A DNA stretch of 64,000 nucleotides from an uncultured Clostridia bacterium. Its GTDB lineage: Bacteria > Bacillota > Clostridia > Lachnospirales > Lachnospiraceae. This document shows positions 44,747 to 54,304 of the stretch, one piece after another (positions within the stretch are counted from its first letter, which is position 1; every line of letters begins with the position of its first letter). Location of the stretch: positions 146,100 to 210,099 of the forward strand of contig CANDNA010000003.1 of NCBI GenBank assembly GCA_947385955.1. Direction: 5' to 3'. The notes beneath the pieces are model-generated. The model saw only the letters and a list, made by a program, of their open reading frames with translations. It did no database searches and was not told the DNA's origin. The position numbers and the translations under genes were made by a program.

Positions 44747-46046
44747 TTTTTCTTCCTCCTGTCAGATACAAACCCTGAATTACGGCAAACATCATAATCG
44801 TACTGAGCATGCTGCTCCCGCCATAGCTGATGAACGGCAGCGTAACACCGGTCAGGGGAATAAATTTGACACCGCCGCCTATCGTCAGAAAAATCTGGAA
44901 CAGATAGGTGACCCCCAGCCCCACTACTGTCAGCCGGTAAAACTCATCCTTTATGGCAATGGCAATCTGCATAAACATAATAAAACAACTGATATACACC
45001 AGAATCAGACACAGAGAAAACAAAATCCCCAGTTCTTCCGCAATGGCAGAAAAGATAAAATCGGTTGTCACAAACGGAATGGAGGAAGGGCTGCCCTGAC
45101 AGAGCCCCAGTCCAAACAGGCCGCCGCAGCCGATGGCAAACAATGACTGGGTGATCTGATACCCTTCTTTATCTATCACGCTCCAGGGGTCCAGCCATGC
45201 CTGTACACGTACCTGCACATGGGTAAAAATCCTGAAAGACAGCCAGGCGGCTGCACTTCCGCCCAAAAGCCCGGCCAGAAGATAGCGTTTCCGCCCCGTT
45301 GCAACATATACCATAACCACATACGCCACAAAATAAATCAGGGCACTGCCCAGATCTTTCGACAGCACCAGCAGAATCACATGCGCCCCTGCCGCCACTG
45401 CAGACAGCGCCACATTCCAGAAGGAACGGGAACGGCACAAAAGGGAGGCAATAAAACAGGAAAACAGAATCTTAATAAATTCAGACGGCTGAACCCGGAT
45501 GCCAAACAGGGAAAAAGAAAGTTTGGCTCCATGTGTCACAGCCCCCAGAAAAAAGACTGCTCCCAGCGCGGCAATTCCCACACCCCCATAAATCCAGGTA
45601 AAGTCTTTCCAGTTTCTGACACGCTGAACCAGCTCCGGGATCATCAGTGCGATCACCGAAGAAAATACTGCAATTACAAACTGACGTACTGCTCTGTTAT
45701 AAGAAAGACGCGTCAGAATCATAAATCCCACAGAAGTAAGAAAACACATATTGTTAATAACAAGACGATTGGCCGCAGGATAGATCATGTGATACAGCAC
45801 AATAGTGGCATACATGGCAATCTGCTGAAAAATGAAAAAGAAAATATATTCCACCCTGCCTGTCTTGACATAGATAGGCAGAAAGCAGCTTACATGTACA
45901 AGAAACATAAAAATATACTGCCTTATATAAATGCTGCTTCTTTCAGCCTCAGTCTGATATCTAAATACTGCAAAACATTCATAAGTATAAAATGATGCAA
46001 ACAGTGCAATCAAATATTTGGAAAATTCAGTAATGACCTGTTCCAT
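44661..46046 (-). CDS. FtsW/RodA/SpoVE family peptidoglycan glycosyltransferase
   Basis: This is a polytopic membrane protein (about 12 hydrophobic segments) of the SEDS family. Seen are GIRVQPSEFIKILFSCF (about residue 185), the KDLGSALIYF segment (about 230) and the C-terminal GVTLPFISYGGSSMLS motif. The last 28 residues are a basic cytoplasmic tail encoded in the overlap with the downstream PBP gene. The paired gene suggests a division- or sporulation-specific SEDS-PBP complex; which one cannot be told here. The start has only a weak ribosome site. Confidence 0.9.
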   Translation of the reverse strand: MEQVITEFSKYLIALFASFYTYECFAVFRYQTEAERSSIYIRQYIFMFLVHVSCFLPIYVKTGRVEYIFFFIFQQIAMYATIVLYHMIYPAANRLVINNMCFLTSVGFMILTRLSYNRAVRQFVIAVFSSVIALMIPELVQRVRNWKDFTWIYGGVGIAALGAVFFLGAVTHGAKLSFSLFGIRVQPSEFIKILFSCFIASLLCRSRSFWNVALSAVAAGAHVILLVLSKDLGSALIYFVAYVVMVYVATGRKRYLLAGLLGGSAAAWLSFRIFTHVQVRVQAWLDPWSVIDKEGYQITQSLFAIGCGGLFGLGLCQGSPSSIPFVTTDFIFSAIAEELGILFSLCLILVYISCFIMFMQIAIAIKDEFYRLTVVGLGVTYLFQIFLTIGGGVKFIPLTGVTLPFISYGGSSMLSTIMMFAVIQGLYLTGGRKNASDKTTQKETGQRNSGNRTKKRPKAET

Positions 46047-46063
46047 ATCATATACTTTACGGA

Positions 46064-48316
46064 CTATTCCGCTCCTCTTTTATAGTGTCCTTTGGTAAAG
46101 GAAAAATCAGCCTGCCGCAAAAGCTCCGGCGCCTCTGTAAACGCTTCAAAGCAGGCCAGTACCTTCCAGATCTCCGCTGCCGTTTCCGTGGTGAAACAAA
46201 GCCGTATCCCGGCAGGATTCTCTTTGATGATCGACTTTCCATACTCATGCAGAGACAATGGAACACTGTTATAAATCTCATTATAGCAGTGAGTACATAC
46301 AGTACGCACCGGAAAAAGCGCTTTATACCGATCCTCCAGCCAGAGGACGGTTTCCTGAGCAGGAAGATCCGATGCCTTTTCTTTCCTCTGTTTCCGGCAT
46401 GTCATACCGGTACTGCGCAGACAGTTTGCTGAAACCATCAACAGACTCCGCCCGTAAGCAATCATTTCCATACCGGCAATCCCCATTTTATGCAGTTCTT
46501 CCTTGCTGCACTCCAGCGGCGCAGTCGCCGTAATGCCCTGCTCTTCCCAAAATCGTACGGCTCTTTTATTCCAGGCATACAGACCGGCATCCGCTACCAT
46601 GTTTCCCTGGTATCCGTTCTCCAAAAGGAACCAAAGGCTCTCCAGATTCCGGATCAGTACACCGTCCCATAAAGATCCGCTGCAGAACAATTCCTTTTGC
46701 CAGAAAGCCAGATACCCTTCATCCCGCAGACGTATCACATGGGGCATGGCAAGAAACAGTTTTCTGTCTCTGCCTTCCTCCCCTCTTTCTGTTTTCCATG
46801 CCGCCAGTACAGAATACAGCTCTTCTTTCTTTCCTGCCTGTAAGATATCCCCATTCACATAAAGCCGATGGACAAACGGAACACTGCAGACAGCCTTTAG
46901 CTGCTCTGCATCCTCCACGGAAACGGCCAGATAGGGCACGGATCTGTCCTTTTCCTGCATCGATTTGCTTTCATCCGGCAGACTCCCTTTATCCCGCCGG
47001 TATGGCTTTAAGATGGCTTCTTCCAACTGCTCCAATCCATCTCTGCGCAGATCATTCAGCGCTCTGACCGGCAGAAAACAGTCCCCGTCCAGACAAACCG
47101 AAAGCTCTCCAAAAGAAAACGGCGTATTTCCCGTTTTATGCATCTGCTTTTCCACCGCTGCCTTTGTCAGAGGCTGCTTTTTTGCCGGCTCCACTGCCGG
47201 TCCCGTCTGCCGGATCCTGCAGAGCTCTTCCCCATTCTCTGCCTGTCTCCACACCTCTAAAAGAGCCGGCTTTTCCTTTTGCAGAACAACCCTGCCATTC
47301 ACCAAAATCCTGGGGGTCTGCTCCAGATAGCGCTCCCGGATCTGCCTGCCATATGCTTCCTCTACTCCCTGATAGCCGGGATCGCCGGGTGTTATCATTT
47401 CTCTCCCATTATGTCTGTGATAATAGCCTTCCTGTATTTCACTGCGAATATACAGACTGCGCAGCCTTTCCATGTCCTCTTCCAAAACCCGGAAATTCCC
47501 GGAAGGATCCTGATAATACCTGTCAATATACTTCCGATACAGCGCCGTTACTCCGGCCGCATACTCCGGTTTCTTCATCCTGCCTTCTATTTTAAAGGAA
47601 TCAATGCCGGCAGAAAGCAGCTCCGGAAGCAGGGGCAGCGTACACAGATCTTTCAGACTTAAGGGACAGGGCGGATATTCTCCCCCGGCAGCCTCTTTCT
47701 GCCCTTCTGTCAAAACCCTGTACGGCAGCCTGCAGGGCTGTGCACATCGGCCCCGGTTCCCGCTCCTTCCGCCCAGCAGGCTGCTGAACAGACACTGACC
47801 GGAATAGCTGTAACACATGGCGCCATGAACAAAGGCTTCCACCTCTATCCCCACTTTGCGGATTCCGGCCAGTTCTTCCAGTGACAACTCTCTGGCCGGC
47901 ACGACTCTGGAAGCCCCCTGGGAAAGCAGGAATTTTGCTCCTCTTACCCCGGTCACCGTCATCTGTGTGCTTCCATGCAGGGCCAGCCCGGGAAAACATT
48001 CCCGCAGCAGAGAAAACACACCCCAGTCCTGTACGATCACACCATCCAGCCCTTCTTCGTAAAACGGCCGCAAATATCCCGGCAATTCCTCCATTTCGGA
48101 CTCTTTCACCAGTGTATTTACCGTAAGATACAACTTTCTTCCCGATAAATGTGCATAACGAATAGCCAGGCACACTTCCTCTCCGCTAAAATTCCCGGCG
48201 TATGCTCTGGCTCCATATTTTCTGCCACCAATATACACGGCATCTGCCCCTGCGTGAATCGCTCCCCGAAATCCTTCGAAGCTGCCCGCCGGAGCTAAAA
48301 GCTCGACTTTTTTCAT
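46064..48316 (-). CDS. U32 family peptidase-like protein with DUF3656 region
   Basis: The N-terminal half is a U32 barrel: LLAPAGSFEGFRGAIHAGADAVYIGG, the STQMTVTG segment and the signature QCLFSSLLGGRSGNRGRCAQPCR (about residues 170-192). The C-terminal part is the extra region found in Clostridial members; a CRKQRKEK/CTHC segment near the end has further cysteines. Some U32 proteins hydroxylate RNA (RlhA, TrhO/P) and others degrade collagen, so the activity is open. ATG overlaps the zapA stop by four bases. The protein is 750 residues. Confidence 0.85.
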   Translation of the reverse strand: MKKVELLAPAGSFEGFRGAIHAGADAVYIGGRKYGARAYAGNFSGEEVCLAIRYAHLSGRKLYLTVNTLVKESEMEELPGYLRPFYEEGLDGVIVQDWGVFSLLRECFPGLALHGSTQMTVTGVRGAKFLLSQGASRVVPARELSLEELAGIRKVGIEVEAFVHGAMCYSYSGQCLFSSLLGGRSGNRGRCAQPCRLPYRVLTEGQKEAAGGEYPPCPLSLKDLCTLPLLPELLSAGIDSFKIEGRMKKPEYAAGVTALYRKYIDRYYQDPSGNFRVLEEDMERLRSLYIRSEIQEGYYHRHNGREMITPGDPGYQGVEEAYGRQIRERYLEQTPRILVNGRVVLQKEKPALLEVWRQAENGEELCRIRQTGPAVEPAKKQPLTKAAVEKQMHKTGNTPFSFGELSVCLDGDCFLPVRALNDLRRDGLEQLEEAILKPYRRDKGSLPDESKSMQEKDRSVPYLAVSVEDAEQLKAVCSVPFVHRLYVNGDILQAGKKEELYSVLAAWKTERGEEGRDRKLFLAMPHVIRLRDEGYLAFWQKELFCSGSLWDGVLIRNLESLWFLLENGYQGNMVADAGLYAWNKRAVRFWEEQGITATAPLECSKEELHKMGIAGMEMIAYGRSLLMVSANCLRSTGMTCRKQRKEKASDLPAQETVLWLEDRYKALFPVRTVCTHCYNEIYNSVPLSLHEYGKSIIKENPAGIRLCFTTETAAEIWKVLACFEAFTEAPELLRQADFSFTKGHYKRGAE

Positions 48317-48723
48317 GCCTTTTTTTGTCCCTTTAATTCCGTTTCCATTCGAACGATTTTTTTTGCATTTTCATTCAGTTCTTTTTGCAGCCCCTTCATA
48401 TTTTTTTCCGTACTTTCCATCTTCATCTGGGCCGCAATCAACTCATGCTTCAAATCGTAAATCTCTTTTTCTTTGCTTTCAATATCCTCTTCCAGCATAC
48501 TGATCTGCTTTTTCGCCTTAAAATAGTCATCCGCTATATTCAGCTGCAGCAGGACATTCTGAATATCCACCGGTTGTCTGCGGAACTGGTCAGTTTTATT
48601 ATACTCTGCCACTTTATTGTTGATATAGGAAGCAACCTTTTGGAGATATTCTTCGCTTTCATAACCGCTTAAAGTAAAGACCTTTCCTCCGATGATGACT
48701 TCCGTATCTGTTTTCGCCGACAT
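48313..48723 (-). CDS. zapA: Cell division protein ZapA
   Basis: ZapA bundles FtsZ protofilaments. The N-terminus TEVIIGGKVFTLSGYESEEYLQKVASYINNKV is family-typical, and the rest (about residues 65-136) is a coiled coil. I use ATG 48723, which has GAGAGGTG just upstream; a start five codons earlier is weaker. The product is 136 residues. The U32 gene follows with a four-base overlap. Confidence 0.88.
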   Translation of the reverse strand: MSAKTDTEVIIGGKVFTLSGYESEEYLQKVASYINNKVAEYNKTDQFRRQPVDIQNVLLQLNIADDYFKAKKQISMLEEDIESKEKEIYDLKHELIAAQMKMESTEKNMKGLQKELNENAKKIVRMETELKGQKKA

Positions 48724-48792
48724 TTCCACACCTCTCATCCGTAAGATATGGCAATACCATAAACCATATTATATGATTTTATTATACGCGGA

Positions 48793-49791
48793 TCAGGTAG
48801 GAATTTCAATACCCAAATGCCGATAGGCCAAATCTGTAGCCACTCTCCCTCTGGGCGTCCTGTTCAAAAGACCGTTCTGGATCAGATACGGCTCATACAC
48901 ATCCTCTATGGTCCCTGCATCCTCTCCTATGGCAGCAGACAGAGTATCCAGCCCCACCGGTCCTCCTTTGAACTTTTCGATCATCGTCAGCAGCAGGTTC
49001 CTGTCTACATAATCCAGCCCCAGTTTGTCCACATCCAGCAGATCCAGTGCCGTATCTGCTACCTTTCCGGTAATCACACCGTCATACCGCACCTGGGCAA
49101 AGTCCCTCACCCGCTTCAGGATGCGGTTGGCAATCCGGGGAGTCCCCCGGCTCCTTTTTGCCAGCTCCATAGCGCCTTTTTTCTCGATCTTTACATCCAG
49201 TATCCGGGCAGAATGCTGGATGATCCGGCACAGCTCATCCACACTGTAAAATTCCAGCCGGTGAATGACTCCGAACCGGTCCCGCAGCGGCGCAGTCAGA
49301 AGTCCCGCCCTTGTCGTGGCTCCCACCAGCGTAAATCTGGGCAGATCCAACCGGATGGACCTGGCAGAGGCACCTTTTCCGATCATAATATCAATGACAA
49401 AATCCTCCATCGCCGGATACAGCACTTCTTCCACCTGCCGGTTCAGACGATGGATCTCATCTACAAAAAGCAGATCCCCTTCCTGCAGATTGTTCAGTAT
49501 GGCCGCCATTTCTCCCGGCTTTTCAATGGCGGGGCCGCTGGTTATTTTCAGATTGACTTCCATCTCATTGGCAATGATACCGGCCAGTGTGGTCTTGCCC
49601 AGTCCTGGCGGACCATAAAACAGTACATGATCCAGTGCGTCATTCCTCTGTTTGGCAGCTTCTATGTAAATCTTCAGACTTTCCTTCGCCTTTTCCTGTC
49701 CGATGTACTCCTTTAAATACCGGGGCCGGAGACTCCCCTCCAATTTGACGTCCTCTTCTGTCAGACTGGTTTCTATCACTCTTCGTTCCAT
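48793..49791 (-). CDS. ruvB: Holliday junction helicase RuvB
   Basis: RuvB is the AAA+ motor of branch migration. Motifs are [20 protein letters not shown] (Walker A, about residue 60), FVDEIHRLN (Walker B), a [19 protein letters not shown] sensor/arginine-finger stretch and the C-terminal winged helix ([21 protein letters not shown]). It follows ruvA by 15 bases with a GGGGAGC site. The length of 332 residues is standard. Confidence 0.97.
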   Translation of the reverse strand: MERRVIETSLTEEDVKLEGSLRPRYLKEYIGQEKAKESLKIYIEAAKQRNDALDHVLFYGPPGLGKTTLAGIIANEMEVNLKITSGPAIEKPGEMAAILNNLQEGDLLFVDEIHRLNRQVEEVLYPAMEDFVIDIMIGKGASARSIRLDLPRFTLVGATTRAGLLTAPLRDRFGVIHRLEFYSVDELCRIIQHSARILDVKIEKKGAMELAKRSRGTPRIANRILKRVRDFAQVRYDGVITGKVADTALDLLDVDKLGLDYVDRNLLLTMIEKFKGGPVGLDTLSAAIGEDAGTIEDVYEPYLIQNGLLNRTPRGRVATDLAYRHLGIEIPT

Positions 49792-49806
49792 AACGCTCCC
49801 CGTAAT

Positions 49807-50412
49807 TTAAAGCATTTTTTTCAGCGCTGCTTTCAGGATGGATTCTGTATCCGCATCCTCCATGCCGTCTGCCCCGGCCGCTTCCTTCACTGCCTTCATC
49901 GCTTCTCCGGCGCCATATCCCAGTGCCACCAGCGCTTCCACCGCTTCTTCCCGCGCACTGTCCCCAGCCCCGACAGCCACTGCCTGCAGGCTCTCCTGCT
50001 GCCCGCCGGACAGGGATACCTTATCCCTCAGATCCAGAATCAGACGCTCCGCCGTCTTTTTGCCAATGCCGGGCGCTCTGGAAAGCATCTTACCGTCCCC
50101 CGATAAAATGGCAAGCTGCAGCTCGGATACACTCATAACGGACAGAATGCCCAGCGCTCCTCTCGGCCCCACGCCGTTTACCGTAATCAACAGCCGGAAC
50201 AGTTCCAGTTCTTCCCTGCTCAAAAAGCCATAGAGCCAGAATGCATCTTCCCTCACGGCAGTATATGTATACAGTCTGACCTCCTCGTGCAGCCTGGGAA
50301 GCCGGTTCATGGTACCTGCAGATATCTTGATGTTATACCCGATCCCGCCTGTTTCCACCACCGCATTGTTTTCTGCAATTTCTTCCAGCGTGCCTTTTAC
50401 ATATGCTATCAT
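49807..50412 (-). CDS. ruvA: Holliday junction helicase RuvA
   Basis: RuvA binds the four-way junction and loads RuvB. The start MIAYVKGTLEE, the helix-hairpin-helix pair (LITVNGVGPRGALGIL; APGIGKKTAERLILDL) and a C-terminal UBA-like domain (EEAVEALVALGYGAGEAMKAV) are all present in 201 residues. The ATG overlaps the upstream transporter stop by four bases. Confidence 0.96.
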   Translation of the reverse strand: MIAYVKGTLEEIAENNAVVETGGIGYNIKISAGTMNRLPRLHEEVRLYTYTAVREDAFWLYGFLSREELELFRLLITVNGVGPRGALGILSVMSVSELQLAILSGDGKMLSRAPGIGKKTAERLILDLRDKVSLSGGQQESLQAVAVGAGDSAREEAVEALVALGYGAGEAMKAVKEAAGADGMEDADTESILKAALKKML

Positions 50413-50954
50413 AATTCATTTCTCTCCGTTCTGCTTCCTGGAAGCCTGCGCAGCACCTGACCGGATACCATGCCGATCAGAAATCCTGTCACCACTCCCG
50501 CTGCCAGAAGAAACGGCAAATAGTAATACAGACCCTTCGTTTCCACGACAAAGGCCGCCACTGCAATCTGGCCAATGTTGTGAAATACACCGCCTGCAAT
50601 ACTCACCCCCGACAGACTGAAACACTTTGCCCTTTTTGCCAGATACATTGCCAGAAAACTCAAAAGTCCTCCTGCAAGGCTGTAAAGGATCCCATACAGA
50701 TTGCCGAACAAAAATCCGCTCAGCACAATCCGGAGCATGGAAACCAGAAAAGCCTCTCTGGCCCCTGTCCGGTACAGGGTCAGAACCACCGCCAGATTGG
50801 CCAGCCCCAGTTTGACCCCGGGTATCCCAAAAGTAAAAGGAAGTAAAGATTCCACATAGGCCAGTACCAGGGCAAATGCCAGCATCATCCCCAGATCCGC
50901 CATACTCTCTGACTCTGTGGTCCTGCCGGGCCTTGTGTCTGCCTGCTCTCTCAT
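50409..50954 (-). CDS. Gx transporter family membrane protein
   Basis: The 181-residue protein has five or six membrane helices and the repeated Gly-x pattern (GIPGVKLGLANLAVVL; ILYSLAGGLLSFLAM). Members of this family are often annotated as heptaprenyl diphosphate synthase component I and frequently follow a NusG-II-domain protein. The substrate is not known. The start overlaps the previous stop by four bases. Confidence 0.85.
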   Translation of the reverse strand: MREQADTRPGRTTESESMADLGMMLAFALVLAYVESLLPFTFGIPGVKLGLANLAVVLTLYRTGAREAFLVSMLRIVLSGFLFGNLYGILYSLAGGLLSFLAMYLAKRAKCFSLSGVSIAGGVFHNIGQIAVAAFVVETKGLYYYLPFLLAAGVVTGFLIGMVSGQVLRRLPGSRTERNEL

Positions 50955-51322
50955 CCTGTCACCCCATCCAGCTCCGCCTCCCGGCCGTCTTCAATCGTAA
51001 CCAGCAGCTTATGGGGCAGGCAGGTCAGGGTCTGTCCCGTCCGGGAAATCTTTCCCTGCTCCACACACAGTCTGTCCGGGCAGTCAGCATCCTGTATATA
51101 GGCCTCCCCCGACGAAATCACCAGGATATTCCGTCCTCCGTCAGGGGATAAAAATTCTTCCGTCCGCTCCCCGGACAGGGGATAGGAGGCAATCCGCTCT
51201 CTTCCACGATACACCACCGCCATCCCGCTTTCCTGCACAGTCCTTCCCATACTCTGCAGGCATAGCATAACCCCTGCAATCCCAAGCACGGCTCCCGCTA
51301 ATATGATATCAGATTTTTTCAT
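50951..51322 (-). CDS. NusG domain II-containing membrane-anchored protein
   Basis: One N-terminal membrane helix (about residues 7-25) is followed by a small beta domain with the NusG-II pattern (CPDRLCVEQGKISRTGQTLTCLPHKLLVTI), including conserved cysteines around 81-100. Such proteins usually precede a Gx transporter and may help fold or sense a redox group. The gene starts only six bases downstream of a -10 element, so its mRNA may have no leader. The length is 123 residues. Confidence 0.85.
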   Translation of the reverse strand: MKKSDIILAGAVLGIAGVMLCLQSMGRTVQESGMAVVYRGRERIASYPLSGERTEEFLSPDGGRNILVISSGEAYIQDADCPDRLCVEQGKISRTGQTLTCLPHKLLVTIEDGREAELDGVTG

Positions 51323-51328
51323 GAACCC

Positions 51329-51357
51329 ATTGTAGCACAGCCGAACGTATGTTTCAA
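51329..51357 (-). promoter_or_regulatory. Promoter for the NusG-II/Gx/ruvAB operon, apparently leaderless
   Basis: TTGAAA (51357-51352), 17-base spacer, TACAAT (51334-51329) on the minus strand. The -10 hexamer ends six bases before the ATG at 51322, so the usual start point falls at or on the start codon. No AGGAGG-type site precedes this ATG. Confidence 0.55.
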
Positions 51358-51394
51358 CATTTTTTTATATGTCCTGTCTTTCATTCAGTTCCGG

Positions 51395-51883
51395 TTATTG
51401 TTTCTGATTGATGTAATTGATCAGCCCTTCGGCCCGGATGATTTTCTGCATAAACTCCGGAAATGCCTGCCCCTGCCAGGAAACTCCTTTTGTAACGTCT
51501 GTTATCAGTCCGCTGTCAAAATCAATTTCCACCACATCTCCCCCTTCTATTTCCTGTGCCGCCTCCGGACACTCAATAATGGGCAGCCCGATGTTAATGG
51601 CATTGCGGTAAAAGATCCGGGCAAAGGTTTCTGCAATGACACAGCTTATCCCCGCCGCTTTGATGGCAATCGGGGCATGCTCCCTGGAAGAACCACAGCC
51701 AAAATTCTTATTGGCCACAATGATATCCCCCTTCTGCACTTTTTTCACAAATTCCCGGTCAATGTCCTCCATACAATGAGATGCCAGTTCTTCCGGATCG
51801 GAGGAATTCAGATACCTTGCCGGAATGATCACATCCGTATCCACATTGTCTCCATATTTCAACACACTTCCTTTTGCTTTCAT
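51395..51883 (-). CDS. leuD: 3-Isopropylmalate dehydratase small subunit
   Basis: LeuD is the swivel-domain partner of LeuC, converting 2- to 3-isopropylmalate in leucine synthesis. The motifs are [15 protein letters not shown] at the N-terminus and [19 protein letters not shown]. The start at 51883 has AAGGAGG, located over the end of leuC; an ATG seven codons upstream contains this site. The length is 162 residues. LeuA and LeuB are not next to it, so a related dehydratase role is possible. Confidence 0.9.
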   Translation of the reverse strand: MKAKGSVLKYGDNVDTDVIIPARYLNSSDPEELASHCMEDIDREFVKKVQKGDIIVANKNFGCGSSREHAPIAIKAAGISCVIAETFARIFYRNAINIGLPIIECPEAAQEIEGGDVVEIDFDSGLITDVTKGVSWQGQAFPEFMQKIIRAEGLINYINQKQ

Positions 51884-51896
51884 ACCCATCTCCTCC

Positions 51897-53162
51897 TTAA
51901 TCAAGCTGCTCCGGGCTGGAAATCTTTCCGGTCACTGCACTGGCAGCCGCCACAGCCGGGCTTGCCAGATAAACCTCTGACTCCACATGTCCCATACGTC
52001 CTACAAAATTCCGGTTTGTGGTGGAAACGCACCGCTCTCCTGCAGCCAGGATTCCCATATAGCCGCCCAGACAGGGACCGCAGGTAGGGGTGCTGACCAC
52101 TGCTCCTGCTTCAATGAAAATTTTCAGAAGCCCTTCTTCCATTGCCTGCAGATAGATGGCCTGTGTAGCCGGAAGGATGATGCAGCGTATTCCCTTTGCC
52201 ACATGCCGGCCTGAAAGAACCTGCGCCGCAGTCCTGATATCATCCAGTCTGCCATTGGTACAGGAACCGATGACCACCTGATCAATTTTCACATCTTCTG
52301 TGATCTCATCGATGGTCTTTGTATTTTCCGGAAGATGAGGGAAGGCCACTGTGGGCCGCAGCGTACTCAGATCAATGGTGTAAACCGCATCATAGACCGC
52401 ATCTTCATCCGCTTCATAGACTGTGTATTCTTTCCGGGAATGCTCTTTCATATAGGCAACGGCCTTTTCATCCACCGGGAAAATACCGTTTTTGCCGCCT
52501 GCCTCAATGGCCATATTGGCAATGGTAAAGCGGTCGTCCATCGACAGATAGGCTATGCCGTCCCCGGTAAACTCCATAGAACGGTACAGCGCCCCGTCCA
52601 CACCGATCATCCCGATAATATGCAGGATCACATCCTTTCCACTGACCCATTTGGACGGCCTGCCTGTCAGTCTGAACTGAATTGCAGAAGGTACTTTAAA
52701 CCAGGCTTTGCCCGTTGCCATACCGGCTGCCATATCCGTACTGCCCACACCTGTGGAAAACGCCCCCAGCGCACCGTAAGTACAGGTATGGGAATCCGCG
52801 CCGATGATCACATCACCCGCCACTGTCAGGCCTTTCTCCGGCAGCAGTGCATGTTCAATCCCCATTTCCCCCACTTCAAAATAATTGGTAATCCCATGCC
52901 GGCAGGCAAATTCCCGGACACATTTACAGTGCTCTGCAGATTTGATGTCCTTGTTGGGTACAAAATGATCCGGTACAAGCGCAATTTTGTCCCGGTCAAA
53001 GACACCCTGCGTATTCATTTTTTCCATTTCCCGGATCGCCACCGGACTTGTAATGTCATTGCCCAGCACAAGATCCAGATCCGCTTCAATCAGCTGGCCG
53101 GCCTCCACCCTGTCAAGACCGGCATGGGCGGCCAGAATCTTCTGCGTCATTGTCATTCCCAT
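51897..53162 (-). CDS. leuC: 3-Isopropylmalate dehydratase large subunit
   Basis: LeuC carries the [4Fe-4S] cluster. Cysteine contexts are [14 protein letters not shown] (about residue 297) and [15 protein letters not shown] (about 360), with the [23 protein letters not shown] stretch typical of the family. The 421-residue protein is of the short archaeal/clostridial type. An AAGGAGG site precedes the ATG. It is divergent from a LysR gene and probably regulated by it. Confidence 0.92.
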   Translation of the reverse strand: MGMTMTQKILAAHAGLDRVEAGQLIEADLDLVLGNDITSPVAIREMEKMNTQGVFDRDKIALVPDHFVPNKDIKSAEHCKCVREFACRHGITNYFEVGEMGIEHALLPEKGLTVAGDVIIGADSHTCTYGALGAFSTGVGSTDMAAGMATGKAWFKVPSAIQFRLTGRPSKWVSGKDVILHIIGMIGVDGALYRSMEFTGDGIAYLSMDDRFTIANMAIEAGGKNGIFPVDEKAVAYMKEHSRKEYTVYEADEDAVYDAVYTIDLSTLRPTVAFPHLPENTKTIDEITEDVKIDQVVIGSCTNGRLDDIRTAAQVLSGRHVAKGIRCIILPATQAIYLQAMEEGLLKIFIEAGAVVSTPTCGPCLGGYMGILAAGERCVSTTNRNFVGRMGHVESEVYLASPAVAAASAVTGKISSPEQLD

Positions 53163-53247
53163 GATAGATATCCTCCTTCATTTTATCTGACTCCTCGTTA
53201 CTTCCCTTATCTTATCATAAACGGGGATTCTTTTAAAATATCTGTTG

Positions 53248-53299
53248 CTTATGTTTACTATAACTTTGCCTTATGTTAAAATAGCTTATTATAACTTAT
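53248..53299. promoter_or_regulatory. LysR-type box cluster and promoter between leuC and lysR
   Basis: Three CTTAT-type half sites occur in a 50-base stretch (53248, 53270 and 53285), two followed after about seven bases by ATAAC or ATAGC, resembling T-N11-A LysR sites. TTGCCT (53266-53271) and TATAAC (53290-53295) form a lysR promoter inside the cluster, so the regulator would repress itself when bound. Confidence 0.45.
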
Positions 53300-53315
53300 A
53301 GACGAGGGAGGATTT

Positions 53316-54230
53316 ATGGAACACAATCTGAATCTGTATCATATCTTTTATACGGCAGCCAAATGCGGCAATATATCCGCTGCCGCAAACCAGCTCTTTA
53401 TCAGCCAGCCCGCCATCAGCAAATCCATATCCCGTCTGGAACAGAATCTGGGAACCACCCTGTTTGTCCGCAGTTCCCGCGGTGTTTCCCTGACTATGGA
53501 AGGGCAGCTCCTCTACCGGCAGGTAGAGTCTGCCTTTGCTTCTATCCGGCTGGGAGAAGAACAGCTCCGCAAGGCAGGCGAACTGGGAATGGGACATCTG
53601 TCCATCGGTGTCAGTACCACTCTCTGCCGCTATGTACTTCTGCCCTATCTTAGCACTTTTATTCACAAAAATCCCCATATACGGATTTCCGTTTCCTGTC
53701 AGTCCAGTTTCCAGACAATCCGCGCACTGGAAAACGGTGATATTGACATCGGCCTGATCGGTGAACCGACTGCCCGGTATGGTAAGCTCCGGTTTTATCC
53801 CCTGCGGGAAATCCAGGATATTTTCGTCACTACCAAAAGTTATCTGAGTAATCTGAAGAAGCGTATGCACATCAGCCAGGCACAGAACCAGACTTCCATT
53901 TTTTCTCAGGCCACACTTCTGCTTCTGGATAAGGACAATCTGACAAGACAGTATGTGGACAAATATCTGAACCAGGATATGCTTGAAAATGACCGCCTGA
54001 TCGAAGTAACCACAATGGATCTTCTGATCGAATTTGCCAGAATTGATATGGGAATTGCCTGCGTCATTTCTGATTTCGTCAAAACCGACCTGGAAAGCGG
54101 AAAGTTGATCCGCCTCAAATCCCCGGTCTCAATCCCCAGGCGGAAAATCGGTTTTGCCTGCGGAAAAACCGGCGCTTCCAACCCTGCCGCCGCCGGTTTT
54201 CTGGACAGCACCCAAAACAGTGCTGAATAA
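53316..54230 (+). CDS. LysR-family transcriptional regulator
   Basis: The N-terminal winged helix-turn-helix is complete (FYTAAKCGNISAAANQLFISQPAISKSISRLEQNLGTTLFVRSSRGVSLT), followed by a periplasmic-binding-like effector domain of about 200 residues. The 304-residue length is normal. A strong GAGGGAGGA site precedes ATG. Its divergent position and box-like sequences in the gap make leuCD the likely target; the effector may be a branched-chain amino acid intermediate. Confidence 0.92.
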   Translation: MEHNLNLYHIFYTAAKCGNISAAANQLFISQPAISKSISRLEQNLGTTLFVRSSRGVSLTMEGQLLYRQVESAFASIRLGEEQLRKAGELGMGHLSIGVSTTLCRYVLLPYLSTFIHKNPHIRISVSCQSSFQTIRALENGDIDIGLIGEPTARYGKLRFYPLREIQDIFVTTKSYLSNLKKRMHISQAQNQTSIFSQATLLLLDKDNLTRQYVDKYLNQDMLENDRLIEVTTMDLLIEFARIDMGIACVISDFVKTDLESGKLIRLKSPVSIPRRKIGFACGKTGASNPAAAGFLDSTQNSAE

Positions 54231-54280
54231 AAAATCGGGAAAGCTCCTGGCTCCTGCCAAAGACCCTTTCCCGATTTTTA
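54229..54280. terminator. Bidirectional terminator between lysR and the lactonase gene
   Basis: A ten-base stem ATCGGGAAAG/CTTTCCCGAT flanked by A and T runs can end transcription from both convergent genes. Confidence 0.8.
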
Positions 54281-54304
54281 TAATGCAATGCCTTTACGAC
54301 ACCA

